Shown here one piece after another: positions 1 to 9,231 of a stretch of DNA of 64,000 nucleotides (positions are counted from its first letter, which is position 1; every line of letters begins with the position of its first letter). The translations under genes were made by a program, and so were the position numbers. Under the pieces are notes generated by a model. That model saw nothing but the letters and a program-made list of their open reading frames with translations. It did no database searches and had not been told where the DNA came from. Location: the NCBI RefSeq assembly GCF_004119445.1, contig NZ_QICI01000092.1, positions 62,001 to 126,000 of the forward strand, written 5' to 3'. This stretch comes from Chryseobacterium sp. CH21. Its GTDB lineage: Bacteria > Bacteroidota > Bacteroidia > Flavobacteriales > Weeksellaceae.

Positions 1-2313
1 TTTTCTTATTACAGCTTCATTAGCAAATTCAGTGGCATTAGTATACACCTCAGCGGATTCTCTTGGAGAAATTCCTTTTGTCTGACGGTAGTTTCTAACT
101 CCAGAAATTAATTCTGCTGCCGTTTCGAAGTTTTTAATAATCGTTTCATCAAATGCTTCTGCCTCTTTCTGCTGAGCAATCACCAAAGCCTCATCAATAC
201 TTCTTTCTGATATAGTCTGCCATAATTCTTCTGTTAAGAAAGGCATGAACGGGTGAAGAAGCTTCATTAATTCTTCAAAGAAATAAATCGTTTTGTCATA
301 AACTTCTTTAGAAATTCCTTCTCCATAATTCGGCTTGATGGCTTCAAGGTACCAGCCACAAAAATCATCCCAAATTAATTTATAGATCAAATGAAGGGCA
401 TCAGAAATTCTGAATTTCTCAAACTGATCATTAATTTCAGCAATTGTTTTGTTCAATTTATTTTCAAACCATTCAATAGCCTGGTTATCGGTTGCAATAG
501 CAGGTTTATCTTCATGATTCCACATATTGATCAGACGGAATGCATTCCAAATCTTCGTCATGAAGTTTCTTCCCTGAAGCATTAAATCTTCATCAAAAAG
601 AAGGTCATTTCCAGCTGCAGAGCTCAATAGAATACCAACACGTACTCCATCTGCTCCGTACTTATCCATTAATTCAAGAGGATCCGGAGAGTTTCCAAGA
701 GATTTAGACATCTTTCTTCTCTGCTTATCTCTTACAATCCCTGTAAAATAAACATTTTTGAACGGAACTTCTTTTCTGTATTCCAATCCGGCCATAATCA
801 TTCTGGCAACCCAGAAGAAAATAATATCCGGACCTGTAACCAAATCAGATGTTGGATAGTAATAGTTGATGTCTTTATTTTCAGGATCAAGTAATCCGTC
901 AAATACAGACATTGGCCATAACCATGATGAGAACCATGTGTCTAATGCATCATCATCCTGTCTAAGGCTTTCTACAGTCAGGTCTGAGTTTCCAGTTTTT
1001 TGTTTTGCCAGTTCTAAAGCTTCTTCTTTAGTTTCAGCAACTACAAAATCTTCATCTCCTTCTCCAAAGTAATACGCAGGAATCTGCTGTCCCCACCAAA
1101 GCTGACGGGAGATATTCCAGTCACGGATGTTTTCCATCCAGTGCTTGTAGGTATTTTTAAACTTTTCAGGATAAAACTTAACCTCATCATCCATTACTAC
1201 ATCCAAAGCGGGCTTAGCAATTTCAGACATTTTAAGGAACCATTGTACTGAAACTTTCGGTTCAATAATAGCACCTGTTCTCTCGGAAGTTCCTACTTTA
1301 TTTACATAATCTTCAGCTTTAAGCAAAAGATCTTTTTCTTCAAGTTCTTTAGCGATCTGTTTTCTTACGTCAAATCTGTTTTTTCCTGCGTAATGTAAAC
1401 CGTGCTCGTTAAGGTTTCCGTCATCATCCAGCGCATCAATCATCTTTAACTGATGTTTCTGTCCGATTTCGTAGTCATTGATATCGTGAGCAGGAGTAAT
1501 TTTCAATGCTCCGGTTCCGAACTCAATATCTACATATTCATCCTCAATGATCGGAATTACTCTGTCAACAATCGGTACGATTACATTTTTACCTTTCAGG
1601 TGAGCATATCTTTCATCATTCGGATTAATACATACGGCGGTATCCCCAAAAATAGTTTCAGGACGTGTCGTCGCTACTGAAAGAAATTCTTCTGAACCTT
1701 CAATCTTATATTTAAGGAAATATAATTTTCCGTTTTGCTCTTTAAAGATTACTTCTTCGTCAGAGATATTAGTTTTCGCTTCCGGATCCCAGTTCACCAT
1801 TCTGTAGCCTCTGTAGATCAGTCCTTTATTATAAAGGTCTACGAAACTTTTGATAACCTGCTGCGAAAGCTTATCTTCCAACGTGAAACGGGTTCTGTCC
1901 CAGTCGCAAGAACATCCCAGTTTTTTCAGCTGTTCAAGGATGGTTCCTCCATACTTATTAGTCCAGTCCCATGCGTGTGTTAAAAACTCTTCACGGGTAA
2001 TATCTGACTTATTGACTCCTTCAGACTTCAGTTTAGCAACAACTTTAGCTTCAGTAGCAATTGAAGCATGATCTGTTCCCGGAATCCAACAAGCATTAAA
2101 TCCGCGCATTCTTGCACGACGGACCAGAACATCTTGAAGGGTATTGTTCAACATATGCCCCATGTGTAGTATTCCCGTCACGTTTGGCGGAGGAATGACT
2201 ATGGTATATGGTGGTTTGTCATTAGGTTCTGAATGGAAAAATTTGTTTTCCAACCAGTAACTGTACCATTTTTGTTCTGTTTCCTGTGGATTGTACTTTT
2301 CTGAAATCTGCAT
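1..2313 (-). CDS. valS: Valine--tRNA ligase, 3' end cut by window edge
   Basis: Class I aminoacyl-tRNA synthetase that charges tRNA-Val in the cytoplasm. The minus-strand frame is open from an ATG at 2313 to base 1, giving 771 residues; the C-terminus (anticodon-binding end and coiled coil) lies outside the window. Visible marks are the N-terminal PPPNVTG followed by LHMGH (the HIGH signature), the editing-domain motif ATTRPET, the GTDHAS motif and [11 protein letters not shown] (the KMSKS loop, near 690-720). ValS proteins are usually 870-950 residues, so about 100 residues are missing. A TAnnTTTG box lies 29 nt upstream of the start. Identity is secure from motifs. Confidence 0.97.
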   Translation of the reverse strand, partial: MQISEKYNPQETEQKWYSYWLENKFFHSEPNDKPPYTIVIPPPNVTGILHMGHMLNNTLQDVLVRRARMRGFNACWIPGTDHASIATEAKVVAKLKSEGVNKSDITREEFLTHAWDWTNKYGGTILEQLKKLGCSCDWDRTRFTLEDKLSQQVIKSFVDLYNKGLIYRGYRMVNWDPEAKTNISDEEVIFKEQNGKLYFLKYKIEGSEEFLSVATTRPETIFGDTAVCINPNDERYAHLKGKNVIVPIVDRVIPIIEDEYVDIEFGTGALKITPAHDINDYEIGQKHQLKMIDALDDDGNLNEHGLHYAGKNRFDVRKQIAKELEEKDLLLKAEDYVNKVGTSERTGAIIEPKVSVQWFLKMSEIAKPALDVVMDDEVKFYPEKFKNTYKHWMENIRDWNISRQLWWGQQIPAYYFGEGDEDFVVAETKEEALELAKQKTGNSDLTVESLRQDDDALDTWFSSWLWPMSVFDGLLDPENKDINYYYPTSDLVTGPDIIFFWVARMIMAGLEYRKEVPFKNVYFTGIVRDKQRRKMSKSLGNSPDPLELMDKYGADGVRVGILLSSAAGNDLLFDEDLMLQGRNFMTKIWNAFRLINMWNHEDKPAIATDNQAIEWFENKLNKTIAEINDQFEKFRISDALHLIYKLIWDDFCGWYLEAIKPNYGEGISKEVYDKTIYFFEELMKLLHPFMPFLTEELWQTISERSIDEALVIAQQKEAEAFDETIIKNFETAAELISGVRNYRQTKGISPRESAEVYTNATEFANEAVIRK

Positions 2314-2341
2314 AAATTCTATTTCTTTGGCTTGCAATTTG

Positions 2342-2349
2342 CAAAAATA
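2342..2349 (-). promoter_or_regulatory. -7 promoter box of valS
   Basis: TATTTTTG read on the minus strand, 28 nt before the valS ATG. It is a perfect match to the Bacteroidota -7 consensus TAnnTTTG. No clear -33 TTG is seen. Confidence 0.55.
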
Positions 2350-2390
2350 GTCTAAAGAAAAAATTTTTAAGCATGAATTAAAATAATTTT

Positions 2391-2398
2391 TAACTTTG
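2391..2398 (+). promoter_or_regulatory. -7 promoter box of the DUF1573 gene
   Basis: TAACTTTG, a perfect TAnnTTTG box, 42 nt before the ATG at 2441. The in-frame TTG at 2396 lies inside this box and would be upstream of the transcript, so it cannot be the start codon. Confidence 0.65.
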
Positions 2399-2440
2399 TT
2401 TCACAAAATTTATCTAACAAACATATTAACATTCAAGAAT

Positions 2441-2905
2441 ATGAAAAAACTAATTGCAGGAATTGCATTATTCGGGACATTTGCTCTTGCATCTGCACAG
2501 ACTATTACATTTGATAAAACAACTTTCGATTACGGTACTATTAAGCCTAGTTCTGATGGTACAAGATTCTTTACGGTAACGAATTCTGGTGATAAGCCAT
2601 TGATCCTTTCAAATGTAAAGCCTTCTTGTGGATGTACAACTCCTGAGTTCAGCCAAGATCCGATTATGCCTGGGAAATCAGCTAAGATCAAAGTTGGATA
2701 CAACACAGGTATTCCTGGCCCTTTTAACAAAATGATTGAGGTTTTCTCTAACGACCCTGCAAACAACAGAAGTGTAATCTACATCAAAGGTAACGTAGAT
2801 GCTAACGCTCCTGAGCCAAAAGTATTGACTCCGGCTGAGCAAAAAGAAGCTGCTAAAGCTGAGAAAAAAGCTGCAAAACTAGCTAAAAAGGCTGCCGCGA
2901 AGTAA
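2441..2905 (+). CDS. DUF1573 domain-containing secreted protein
   Basis: A 154-residue exported protein of unknown function. The N-terminus MKKLIAGIALFG...ASAQ is a typical Sec signal peptide with cleavage expected around residue 20. Residues about 22-120 form the DUF1573 Ig-like beta-sandwich, including the hallmark KPSCGCTTPE motif. From about residue 128 the tail is a low-complexity run of Ala, Lys and Glu, which is a common ending in this family in flavobacteria. The start at 2441 is chosen because the in-frame TTG upstream lies in the promoter and because this ATG begins a proper signal peptide. The gene is monocistronic, with its own promoter and terminator. Its role is unknown; DUF1573 proteins are often periplasmic or surface-associated. 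Confidence 0.9.
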   Translation: MKKLIAGIALFGTFALASAQTITFDKTTFDYGTIKPSSDGTRFFTVTNSGDKPLILSNVKPSCGCTTPEFSQDPIMPGKSAKIKVGYNTGIPGPFNKMIEVFSNDPANNRSVIYIKGNVDANAPEPKVLTPAEQKEAAKAEKKAAKLAKKAAAK

Positions 2906-2928
2906 TCTCTACTCTAAAAAAATAAAAG

Positions 2929-2956
2929 AACCGTCTCCACTGAGGCGGTTTTTTTA
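2929..2956 (+). terminator. Rho-independent terminator after DUF1573 gene
   Basis: ACCGTCTC/GAGGCGGT stem (one G-T pair) with a 4-nt loop, followed by seven T. It ends the 2441 transcript. Confidence 0.85.
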
Positions 2957-3074
2957 TTACATTTATATTAGAATAGGTTGCAGATGACAGGTGATAGGCG
3001 GCAGGATATAGTGTTGAAATATTATATGTATTTAGGTTTTGACTGAAGCTTTTGAACTTATTTCTCTTTAAAAT

Positions 3075-3100
3075 GGCTGGGCAAAAGCCCACCCCTATTG
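3075..3100. repeat. Short GGGC-N4-GCCC palindromic repeat, copy 1
   Basis: TGGGC-AAAA-GCCCA followed by CCCCTATTGAATTT. It resembles 51269-51300, where GCGGGC-TAAA-GCCCGC is followed by TTCTATTGATATT. The shared hairpin-plus-CTATTGA layout suggests one dispersed intergenic element. Confidence 0.45.
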
Positions 3101-3152
3101 AATTTTAATAACAGCATGTTTGAATGTTTTAATCTTTTAATCTTAAAAATAT

Positions 3153-4021
3153 ATGGACACCGATTTCTCAGATGACTTTAAAGTAAATGGAAAATTTTCA
3201 ATAAAAAAACGTCGACTTCTTATAAAGGTAAACTTACTAAAGAAGAAGGAGCAGAGATGCTGATTCAGGAGAAAGAAAAGCTCCGTGAACTGCAGGAAAA
3301 ATTATACGCTGACGGAAGCAAGTCTCTTCTTGTTGTGCTTCAGGCTATGGATGCTGCAGGGAAAGACAGTATGATAGAGCATGTTTTCGGAGGGGTAAAC
3401 CCTCAGGGCTGTAATGTAACCAGCTTTAAAACGCCTAGCTCTAAAGAATATTCTCATGATTTTTTATGGAGACATTATCTTGCGTTGCCACAAAAGGGAA
3501 TGATTGGAATATTCAACCGTTCTCATTATGAAAGTGTCCTGGTTTGCAAGGTACATCCGGAATATAATTTAAGTGAAAAAACATGGTCTTCGGTAAAAGA
3601 TTTTGATGATAAATTCTGGGAAAACAGATATGAAAGTATCCGGAATTTCGAAAAACACCTTGCTCAAAACGGAACCACCATTGTAAAGATTTTTTTACAT
3701 GTCTCTAAGGATGAACAGAAAAAAAGACTTTTAGACAGAATTGATGAACAGGAAAAAAACTGGAAATTCTCTGCAGCAGATCTCCCGGAAAGAGCATTAT
3801 TCGACCAGTATATGGGGGCTTATGAAACGGCTATCAATGAAACATCAAAAGAGCATGCTCCATGGTATGTACTTCCTGCTGATAACAAGTGGTTTGCAAG
3901 AGTAGCTGCCATACAGATTATTATTGATACTCTGGAAAAAATAGATCTTCAATATCCTACTCTTTCTGATAAGGACAGACAGGAATTACTGGAATCTAAA
4001 AAACAATTGGAAAGCGAATAA
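3153..4021 (+). CDS. PPK2-family polyphosphate kinase (single-base frameshift near N-terminus)
   Basis: Polyphosphate:nucleotide phosphotransferase of the PPK2 family (PF03976), which uses polyP to phosphorylate AMP/ADP or the reverse. The catalytic P-loop region reads VVLQAMDAAGKDS; GIFNRSHYE and the lid arginines near DRIDEQEKNWKFS are also family marks. An uninterrupted frame exists only from ATG 3257 (254 aa). Upstream, an ATG at 3153 opens a frame that breaks at a seven-A run (3203-3209). One extra A would join it to the main frame through KKTSTSYKGKLTKEEG, the normal PPK2 N-terminus, giving about 288 aa, the usual class III length. Either the run is undercalled, the gene is mutated, or translation starts at 3257, which is preceded by a GAAGGAG stretch. 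The sequence A-AAA-AAA would also permit -1 slippage. Confidence 0.88.
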
Positions 4022-4025
4022 ATTG

Positions 4026-4101
4026 GGTTGGAAGCTTGAAGAGTGCAGGTTTAAAATGATTACGTTTAAAAAACTTCACTCTTCAAGGCTCTAACTTCCA
4101 G
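4026..4101. repeat. GGAAGC-type palindromic intergenic element, copy A
   Basis: GGTTGGAAGCTTGAAGAGTG is mirrored 31 nt later by CACTCTTCAAGG...AACTTCC, giving an imperfect long hairpin between PPK2 and the 3' end of rnpB. Related elements are at 15824-15968 and 41676-41839. It may also act as a transcript end. Confidence 0.55.
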
Positions 4102-4114
4102 CTTTTTAAAAAAT

Positions 4115-4440
4115 CACGAGAAAATCTATAAGCCGGATTCTGTGCTTCCGAAGAAGTGCCTGTTATTTATCTACGTGGTACATTGCTGCAACACTTGAGC
4201 TGATTACCCCTCGGTTTTCAGGACGAGCCGCCCCTATTTCCATTACTGAAAAGAACCGATATACTTACCATTGCACCGCAAAGAGTTTACCTGGTTTCAC
4301 TACAGCCGAACTGTACCTGCTTTCTGTTGCACTTGTCCTACCCTCACGGGTGACGGATGTTATCCGCTTTGCTGCTCTATGGTGTCCGGACTTTCCTACC
4401 TCCCGTAAAACGGGAAATCAACAAGCCGATTTTCTCGCGG
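4115..4440 (-). ncRNA. rnpB: RNase P RNA (bacterial class A)
   Basis: Catalytic RNA of RNase P, which matures tRNA 5' ends. Read on the minus strand, the 5' part contains GGTAGGAAAGTCCGGACACC (P4 strand and conserved core), the middle has the GTAGTGAAACC and GGTAAACTC blocks, and the 3' end has ACAGAATCCGGCTTAT, the diagnostic second P4 strand. P1 is closed by CGAGAAAATC near 4437 pairing with GATTTTCTCG near 4117; the ends given are the limits of this helix. There is no protein frame here. The size of about 326 nt is in the normal range. Confidence 0.95.
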
Positions 4441-4602
4441 TGGCAAAGATACGCAAATTTCGTAAAGTAAGCTGATAAAGCACAAGAAGCAGAGAAGCTA
4501 ATTTTGTTTATCCGATTTTTAGCTTTTTTGCCTTTTCACTATTTTGTATTATAATTTTCTCCAATTACCACTTTATTATTATCTTCGTGTCATTATATAT
4601 CT

Positions 4603-5094
4603 ATGGATTCCAGAGAAAAAGAATTTGCGCAGCTTATCAAAGATAATCAGGGACTGATTATTAAGGTATCGCGTCTTTATACCAATTCTCTGGAGGATGA
4701 AGAGGATCTTTTCCAGGAAATTGTTTTACAACTCTGGAGAAGTTATGATTCTTTTAAAGGAAATTCCAAGATTTCCACATGGATGTATCGTGTAGCGCTC
4801 AATACCGCCATTACCCTCTTTAGAAAAAAAAGCAAAAGCCTTCCTACCAATGAGCTGGACATCAATCACAGAGATTTTGTGGAAGATGATGATGAAAAAC
4901 AACAACAGGTATCACTTTTGTATACTGTAATCAAGACTCTTCCTAATGTGGAAAGAGCTATTGTCATGATGTATCTTGACGATCTGCCTTACAAGGATAT
5001 TGCAGAAAACCTCGGAATCACCGAAGTTAATGCACGTGTGAAAATGAACAGATTAAAGAAAACCCTTAAAGAACAGATGGAAAAATATGCCTGA
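4603..5094 (+). CDS. ECF-type RNA polymerase sigma factor
   Basis: A 163-residue sigma-70 family factor of extracytoplasmic-function type. Region 2 spans about residues 10-80, with EDLFQEIVLQLWRSYDSFKGNSKISTWMYRVALNTA; region 4 spans about 105-160, with the HTH DLPYKDIAENLGITEVNARVKMNRLKKTLKE. Such factors redirect RNA polymerase to a small regulon after a signal releases a partner. The stop overlaps the next gene by 8 nt, so the two are translationally coupled. The downstream membrane protein is the natural candidate for its partner or anti-sigma, although it has no recognisable zinc-binding anti-sigma motif. A weak -7 (TATCTTCG at 4580) precedes it. Confidence 0.93.
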   Translation: MDSREKEFAQLIKDNQGLIIKVSRLYTNSLEDEEDLFQEIVLQLWRSYDSFKGNSKISTWMYRVALNTAITLFRKKSKSLPTNELDINHRDFVEDDDEKQQQVSLLYTVIKTLPNVERAIVMMYLDDLPYKDIAENLGITEVNARVKMNRLKKTLKEQMEKYA

Positions 5095-5761
5095 ATTTGA
5101 TTTAGATAGTTTTAAAAAAACATGGCAGGAACAACCTGTTCAGCCTAAATATGACAACAAGGAGATCCTTCAGATGTTGAATAGAAAATCACGTAATTAT
5201 GTAAAATATATTTTCTGGATCAGTGTTGTAGAATTTCTGTTCTTTTCCGTATTGGGACTATTTTATCTTTTCCCGGAGGAAGAATCGGACAGTTTCCGTA
5301 AAATGTTAGAAAGGCTTGGCGCTCAGGAAGCTCCTGAGGTAGAGAACAACTTCGGGCATGTTTATTTAGCTATAAAGATCTTGAGTCTTTTAATCACAGC
5401 ATATTTTGTATTGAAATTCTATCAGAATTACCGAAGAATCAAGATTGAGGAAAATCTGAAGGGGCTGATCACCAGGATTATTAAATTCAAAACAACGGTC
5501 AATGCATTTATTCTGATCAGTATTGTATTATTAGTAGTATTTACTTTTGTACTGACAGCATTTATATTTTACACTTTAGATTCTCAGAATATACAGCCTA
5601 GCGGCTCCAATCTTACCATCATCATTGTAGGAATAGTTGTGAGCACTTTACTGGCCATATCTATGATCTGGTTTTATTACAGATTGGTTTATGGTACTAT
5701 TATCAGAAAACTTGATAAAAATTTAAATCAGCTTAAAGAAATAGATTCGCAGGAAAGTTAA
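5087..5761 (+). CDS. Four-TM membrane protein coupled to ECF sigma factor
   Basis: A 224-residue protein with a short cytoplasmic N-terminus (MPEFDLDSFKKTWQEQPVQ...), followed by four hydrophobic segments at about 40-62, 92-112, 138-165 and 175-203. The N-terminal FKKTWQEQ segment and the overlap with the sigma gene are typical of flavobacterial genes that sit directly after an ECF sigma factor. By position it may act as the membrane-bound regulator of that sigma factor. No enzymatic motif is visible. The function is inferred from context only. Confidence 0.8.
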   Translation: MPEFDLDSFKKTWQEQPVQPKYDNKEILQMLNRKSRNYVKYIFWISVVEFLFFSVLGLFYLFPEEESDSFRKMLERLGAQEAPEVENNFGHVYLAIKILSLLITAYFVLKFYQNYRRIKIEENLKGLITRIIKFKTTVNAFILISIVLLVVFTFVLTAFIFYTLDSQNIQPSGSNLTIIIVGIVVSTLLAISMIWFYYRLVYGTIIRKLDKNLNQLKEIDSQES

Positions 5762-5819
5762 TATTCATAGGCATAGTTCGGGATATAATCATTAATTTTA
5801 GCCCACCAAATCTTACACT

Positions 5820-7445
5820 ATGCCCTTATCTTATGTATATGGAACTTCTGATGTTCCATTATTAGGACAGACCATCGGAGCCAATCTTAAAAGGACTGTC
5901 GAAAAATACCCCCATCAGGAAGCATTAGTCTGTGTTCATCAGAATTACAGAGCTACTTACCAGGAATTTTATAATCAAACTACAGCTGTTGCAAAAGCTT
6001 TGCTTCTTTTAGGCGCAAAAGCCGGTGACCGAATAGGGATCTGGTCTTCCAACCGTTATGAATGGGTGCTTTTACAGTTTGCTACGGCGAGAATAGGAAC
6101 TATTTTAGTTAATATCAATCCGGCTTACAGAACTCATGAGTTAACGTATGTCCTTAATCAATCTGAAATTCGTTTTATTTTTTCTTCTTTAAGTTTCAAA
6201 TCCAGCAACTACAAAGAAATGGTGGAATATGCCAAGGAGGTGTGCCCTACTCTTGAGCATGAAATTTTCTTTGATGAAAACTGGGAAGAATTTGTGAATA
6301 ACGGCCAGGATATTTCAGATGAATTCCTTCACAGTTTTGAAGAGCATGTACAGTTCGATGATCCTGTTAATATTCAATATACGTCCGGAACTACAGGTTT
6401 CCCGAAAGGGGTTACTCTTTCTCATCATAATATTCTCAACAATGGTTATTTTATCGGTATCAGATTAAAATATACGGAAAAAGACCGTGTCTGTATCCCT
6501 GTACCTTTTTATCACTGCTTTGGAATGGTTATCGGAAATATGTGCTGCGTGGCGCACGGTGCCTGTATGGTCATTCCTAATGACAGTTTTGATCCGGATA
6601 TTACTTTAAAAGCCGTTTCGGATGAAAAATGTACTTCTTTGTATGGTGTCCCAACGATGTTTATTGCTGAACTGGCAGTAAAGGATTTTGATACTTATGA
6701 TTTTTCAAGCTTAAGAACAGGGGTTATGGCTGGTTCAGTATGTCCTCCGGAGATTATGAAAAAGGTGGAAAGCCTTATGAATATAAAAGAAATGAGTATC
6801 TGCTACGGAATGACAGAAACATCACCAGTATCTACTCAGACTTTAATAGGAACGCTATTGGAGAAGCAGGTCAGTACTGTAGGAACTGTTCAGGATCATC
6901 TTGAAATAAAAATCATTGATGAAAATGGCAGAACTCTGCAACGCGGAGAACATGGTGAGCTTTGTACAAGAGGCTACTCTGTCATGCTAAAATACTGGAA
7001 TGATCCCGAAAACACCAAAAAGGTACTGGATGATGCCCGCTGGATGCACACCGGAGATATGGCAGTAATGGATAAAGACGGCTATATTACGATTTCAGGA
7101 AGGATAAAAGACCTCATCATCCGTGGTGGAGAAAACATCTCCCCTAAAGAAATTGAAGATTTTTTATATACTTATACCAACATTCTGGATGTTCAGATCA
7201 TTGGAGTTCCTAGTGAAAGATTCGGGGAAGAAGTAATGGCCTGGGTAAAAGTGAGAAAAGGGTTCACCATCACTGCAGAAGAACTTGAGGAATACTGTAA
7301 AGGAAGAATTGCCCACTATAAAGTCCCGAAATACTGGAAATTTGTAGATGAATTTCCAATGACTATTTCCGGAAAAATAAGAAAGGTGGAGATGCGTGAA
7401 ATTTCTATGAGGGAACTGGGATTAGAGCATGTAAAGCAGAGCTGA
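5820..7445 (+). CDS. AMP-dependent acyl-CoA synthetase (AMP-binding protein)
   Basis: A 541-residue ANL-superfamily ligase that activates a carboxylic acid as acyl-AMP and transfers it to CoA. The P-loop A3 motif is YTSGTTGFPKGVTLSHHN (about residues 180-197), A5 is YGMTETSP, A7 is HTGDMAVMDKDGYITISGRIKDLIIRGGENISPKEIE, and the C-terminal catalytic lysine lies in FPMTISGKIRKVEM. Length and the FYHCFGMVIGN region match medium/long-chain fatty acyl-CoA synthetases (FadD-like), but the substrate cannot be read from sequence. It stands alone on the plus strand, facing rpoN across a bidirectional terminator. Confidence 0.93.
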   Translation: MPLSYVYGTSDVPLLGQTIGANLKRTVEKYPHQEALVCVHQNYRATYQEFYNQTTAVAKALLLLGAKAGDRIGIWSSNRYEWVLLQFATARIGTILVNINPAYRTHELTYVLNQSEIRFIFSSLSFKSSNYKEMVEYAKEVCPTLEHEIFFDENWEEFVNNGQDISDEFLHSFEEHVQFDDPVNIQYTSGTTGFPKGVTLSHHNILNNGYFIGIRLKYTEKDRVCIPVPFYHCFGMVIGNMCCVAHGACMVIPNDSFDPDITLKAVSDEKCTSLYGVPTMFIAELAVKDFDTYDFSSLRTGVMAGSVCPPEIMKKVESLMNIKEMSICYGMTETSPVSTQTLIGTLLEKQVSTVGTVQDHLEIKIIDENGRTLQRGEHGELCTRGYSVMLKYWNDPENTKKVLDDARWMHTGDMAVMDKDGYITISGRIKDLIIRGGENISPKEIEDFLYTYTNILDVQIIGVPSERFGEEVMAWVKVRKGFTITAEELEEYCKGRIAHYKVPKYWKFVDEFPMTISGKIRKVEMREISMRELGLEHVKQS

Positions 7446-7494
7446 AGGTTAAAATGCAAAATCGTAAAATCGCGAAATAGCAAAATTATTGGAT

Positions 7495-7529
7495 AACCCT
7501 TGTCAAGATTTAAAACCTTAACAGGGGTT
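7495..7529. repeat. Palindromic AACCC(T)TGTCAAG element
   Basis: AACCCTTGTCAAGATTT is followed immediately by AAACCTTAACAGGGGTT, an imperfect palindrome with three mismatches. It lies in the tail between the acyl-CoA synthetase and the shared terminator. Confidence 0.45.
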
Positions 7530-7576
7530 ACTTGACGTGGATTAAAGTTTTTTCTCCTACCATTCAAATAAAAAAC

Positions 7577-7605
7577 AAAAAGCATTTCAAATTGAAATGC
7601 TTTTT
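7577..7605. terminator. Bidirectional terminator between acyl-CoA synthetase and rpoN
   Basis: AAAAAGCATTTCA-AAT-TGAAATGCTTTTT is a perfect 13-bp stem with A-run on one side and T-run on the other, so it can end both converging transcripts. Confidence 0.85.
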
Positions 7606-7610
7606 ATGTT

Positions 7611-9074
7611 TTAAAGTTCTTTTCTTAATCTTGCGACAGGAATATTAAGCTGTTCACGATATTTTGCAATCGTTCTTCTGGCAATATTATACCCCTGTTC
7701 TTTCAGAATGACTACTAATGCATCATCTGTAAGCGGTTTTCTCTTATTTTCTTTGCTGATGACTTCCTGAAGGTGGGTTTTGATCTCTTTGGTAGAAACT
7801 TCTTCTCCATCGTCATTCGTTAAGCTGTCGGAGAACAGATCTTTTAGGTATACTATACCATTAGGAGTATCTGCATACTTACTTTTTACCACCCTTGAAA
7901 TGGTGGAGATATCAAATCCTGTAATATCTGCAACGTCCTTCAGAATCATTGGTTTCAGAGACTTTTCGTCTCCGGTAATGAAATAATCCTTCTGGAACTT
8001 TACAATCGCAGTAATCGTCTGTAATAAGGTATTCTGACGTTGATTAATAGCATCAATGTACCATTTTGCAGCATCCAGTTTTTGCTTGATAAATAATGCG
8101 GCCTGCTTATGTTCTGATGAATTCTTATCATGAGAATAAGTAGTCAGAATGTCTTTGTATTCTTCAGAAACTCTTAAAGTAGGTGCATTTTTGCTGTTCA
8201 GCATAGGAATTACCTGTCCGTCTTTCACCTGAATCACAAAATCCGGGATAATTTCCTGATTGATTGTAATAGTCTGGGTATCAAAATTCCCTCCTACTTT
8301 AGGAGACAGTTTTGAGATTTCATCCAGAGCATCTTTCAGATCTTCTTCTTCAATATCATATTTCTGAATGATCTTATTATAATGCTTATTCGTTAAAGCT
8401 TCAAACTGATATCTTAAGATATTGGCAGCTAAAGAAACTGCTTTGTCTGAGCTTACTTTCTTTTCAATCTGTAATAGTAAACATTCCTGCAGACCTCTTG
8501 CTCCTACTCCTGATGGATCCAGTTTCTGAACATAGTTTTCAAGGACGTCCTCTACTCTTTCTTTCGTGGTATAAATTCCCTGTGAGAAAGCCAGATCATC
8601 CACAATAGATTTGATCTCTCTTCTCAGATATCCGTCTGTATCTAAGTTTCCGATAAGATATTCTGCAATCTTAAGATCTTCTTCATTGATATTAACCAGG
8701 TGAATCTGTTCTGTAAGATAGTCATATAAAGATTGTCCCTCCGTTAGAAGGCTTTCGTTATCAAATTCCTCATCATCCGGAGAATAGTTACTGGATGCAG
8801 TTTTATAGCTTGGTTCGTCGTCATAGATATATTCATTGACGTCGAAATCTGTTTCAATGCTTTCTGTACCCTCATCCTGATAAGCGTCTTCCAGAGAAGA
8901 ATAGTCATCCTCTTTAGAATCTTCTTTTGCAATTTCCAAAGCCGGGTTTTCTTCTAACTCTCTCTCCAGTTCCTCTTCAAATTCAAGAGTATGGAGCTGA
9001 ATAAGCTTCATCAACTGGATCTGCTGAGGGGCCAGCTTTTGTCCTAATTTGAGTTGTAAGTGTTGTTTAAGCAT
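7611..9074 (-). CDS. rpoN: RNA polymerase sigma-54 factor
   Basis: Alternative sigma factor sigma-54 (487 aa), which needs AAA+ enhancer-binding proteins to open promoters. The N-terminal region I is LKQHLQLKLGQKLAPQQIQLMKLIQ and the following acidic stretch is region II. The core-binding domain holds LDPSGVGARGLQECLL. The C-terminus has the HTH and the RpoN box ARRTIAKYREQLNIPVARLRK. Length is normal. No activator gene is present in this window. A near-match -7 (TAAATTCG, 9108-9115) lies 33 nt upstream. It is a single gene between a bidirectional terminator and the asnS terminator. Confidence 0.97.
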   Translation of the reverse strand: MLKQHLQLKLGQKLAPQQIQLMKLIQLHTLEFEEELERELEENPALEIAKEDSKEDDYSSLEDAYQDEGTESIETDFDVNEYIYDDEPSYKTASSNYSPDDEEFDNESLLTEGQSLYDYLTEQIHLVNINEEDLKIAEYLIGNLDTDGYLRREIKSIVDDLAFSQGIYTTKERVEDVLENYVQKLDPSGVGARGLQECLLLQIEKKVSSDKAVSLAANILRYQFEALTNKHYNKIIQKYDIEEEDLKDALDEISKLSPKVGGNFDTQTITINQEIIPDFVIQVKDGQVIPMLNSKNAPTLRVSEEYKDILTTYSHDKNSSEHKQAALFIKQKLDAAKWYIDAINQRQNTLLQTITAIVKFQKDYFITGDEKSLKPMILKDVADITGFDISTISRVVKSKYADTPNGIVYLKDLFSDSLTNDDGEEVSTKEIKTHLQEVISKENKRKPLTDDALVVILKEQGYNIARRTIAKYREQLNIPVARLRKEL

Positions 9075-9192
9075 ATTCTAATTTGCGTTTTAACATAACA
9101 TATTCTACGAATTTAATAAATTTATTTGATAAAAAACACATTTAGCATGATTTTTGCATGACTTACCTTAATATAATAAACTATTAAATAAT

Positions 9193-9226
9193 AAAAAAGC
9201 TTAACTTGTGATTAAGGCTTTTTTTA
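9193..9226 (-). terminator. Terminator after asnS
   Basis: On the minus strand, AAAGCCTTAA-N7-TTAAGCTTTTTT forms a stem with one bulged C and ends in a T-run just past the asnS stop. Confidence 0.7.
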
Positions 9227-9231
9227 TTGTT

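Noticed and set aside
3203-3209. Programmed -1 frameshift as the first explanation for PPK2
   Set aside because: The heptamer fits, but several other genes show the same loss of one A or T without a slippery heptamer, so a common sequencing cause is simpler.
7495-7529. Terminator for the acyl-CoA synthetase
   Set aside because: The imperfect palindrome has no T-run; the perfect hairpin at 7577 is a better terminator.
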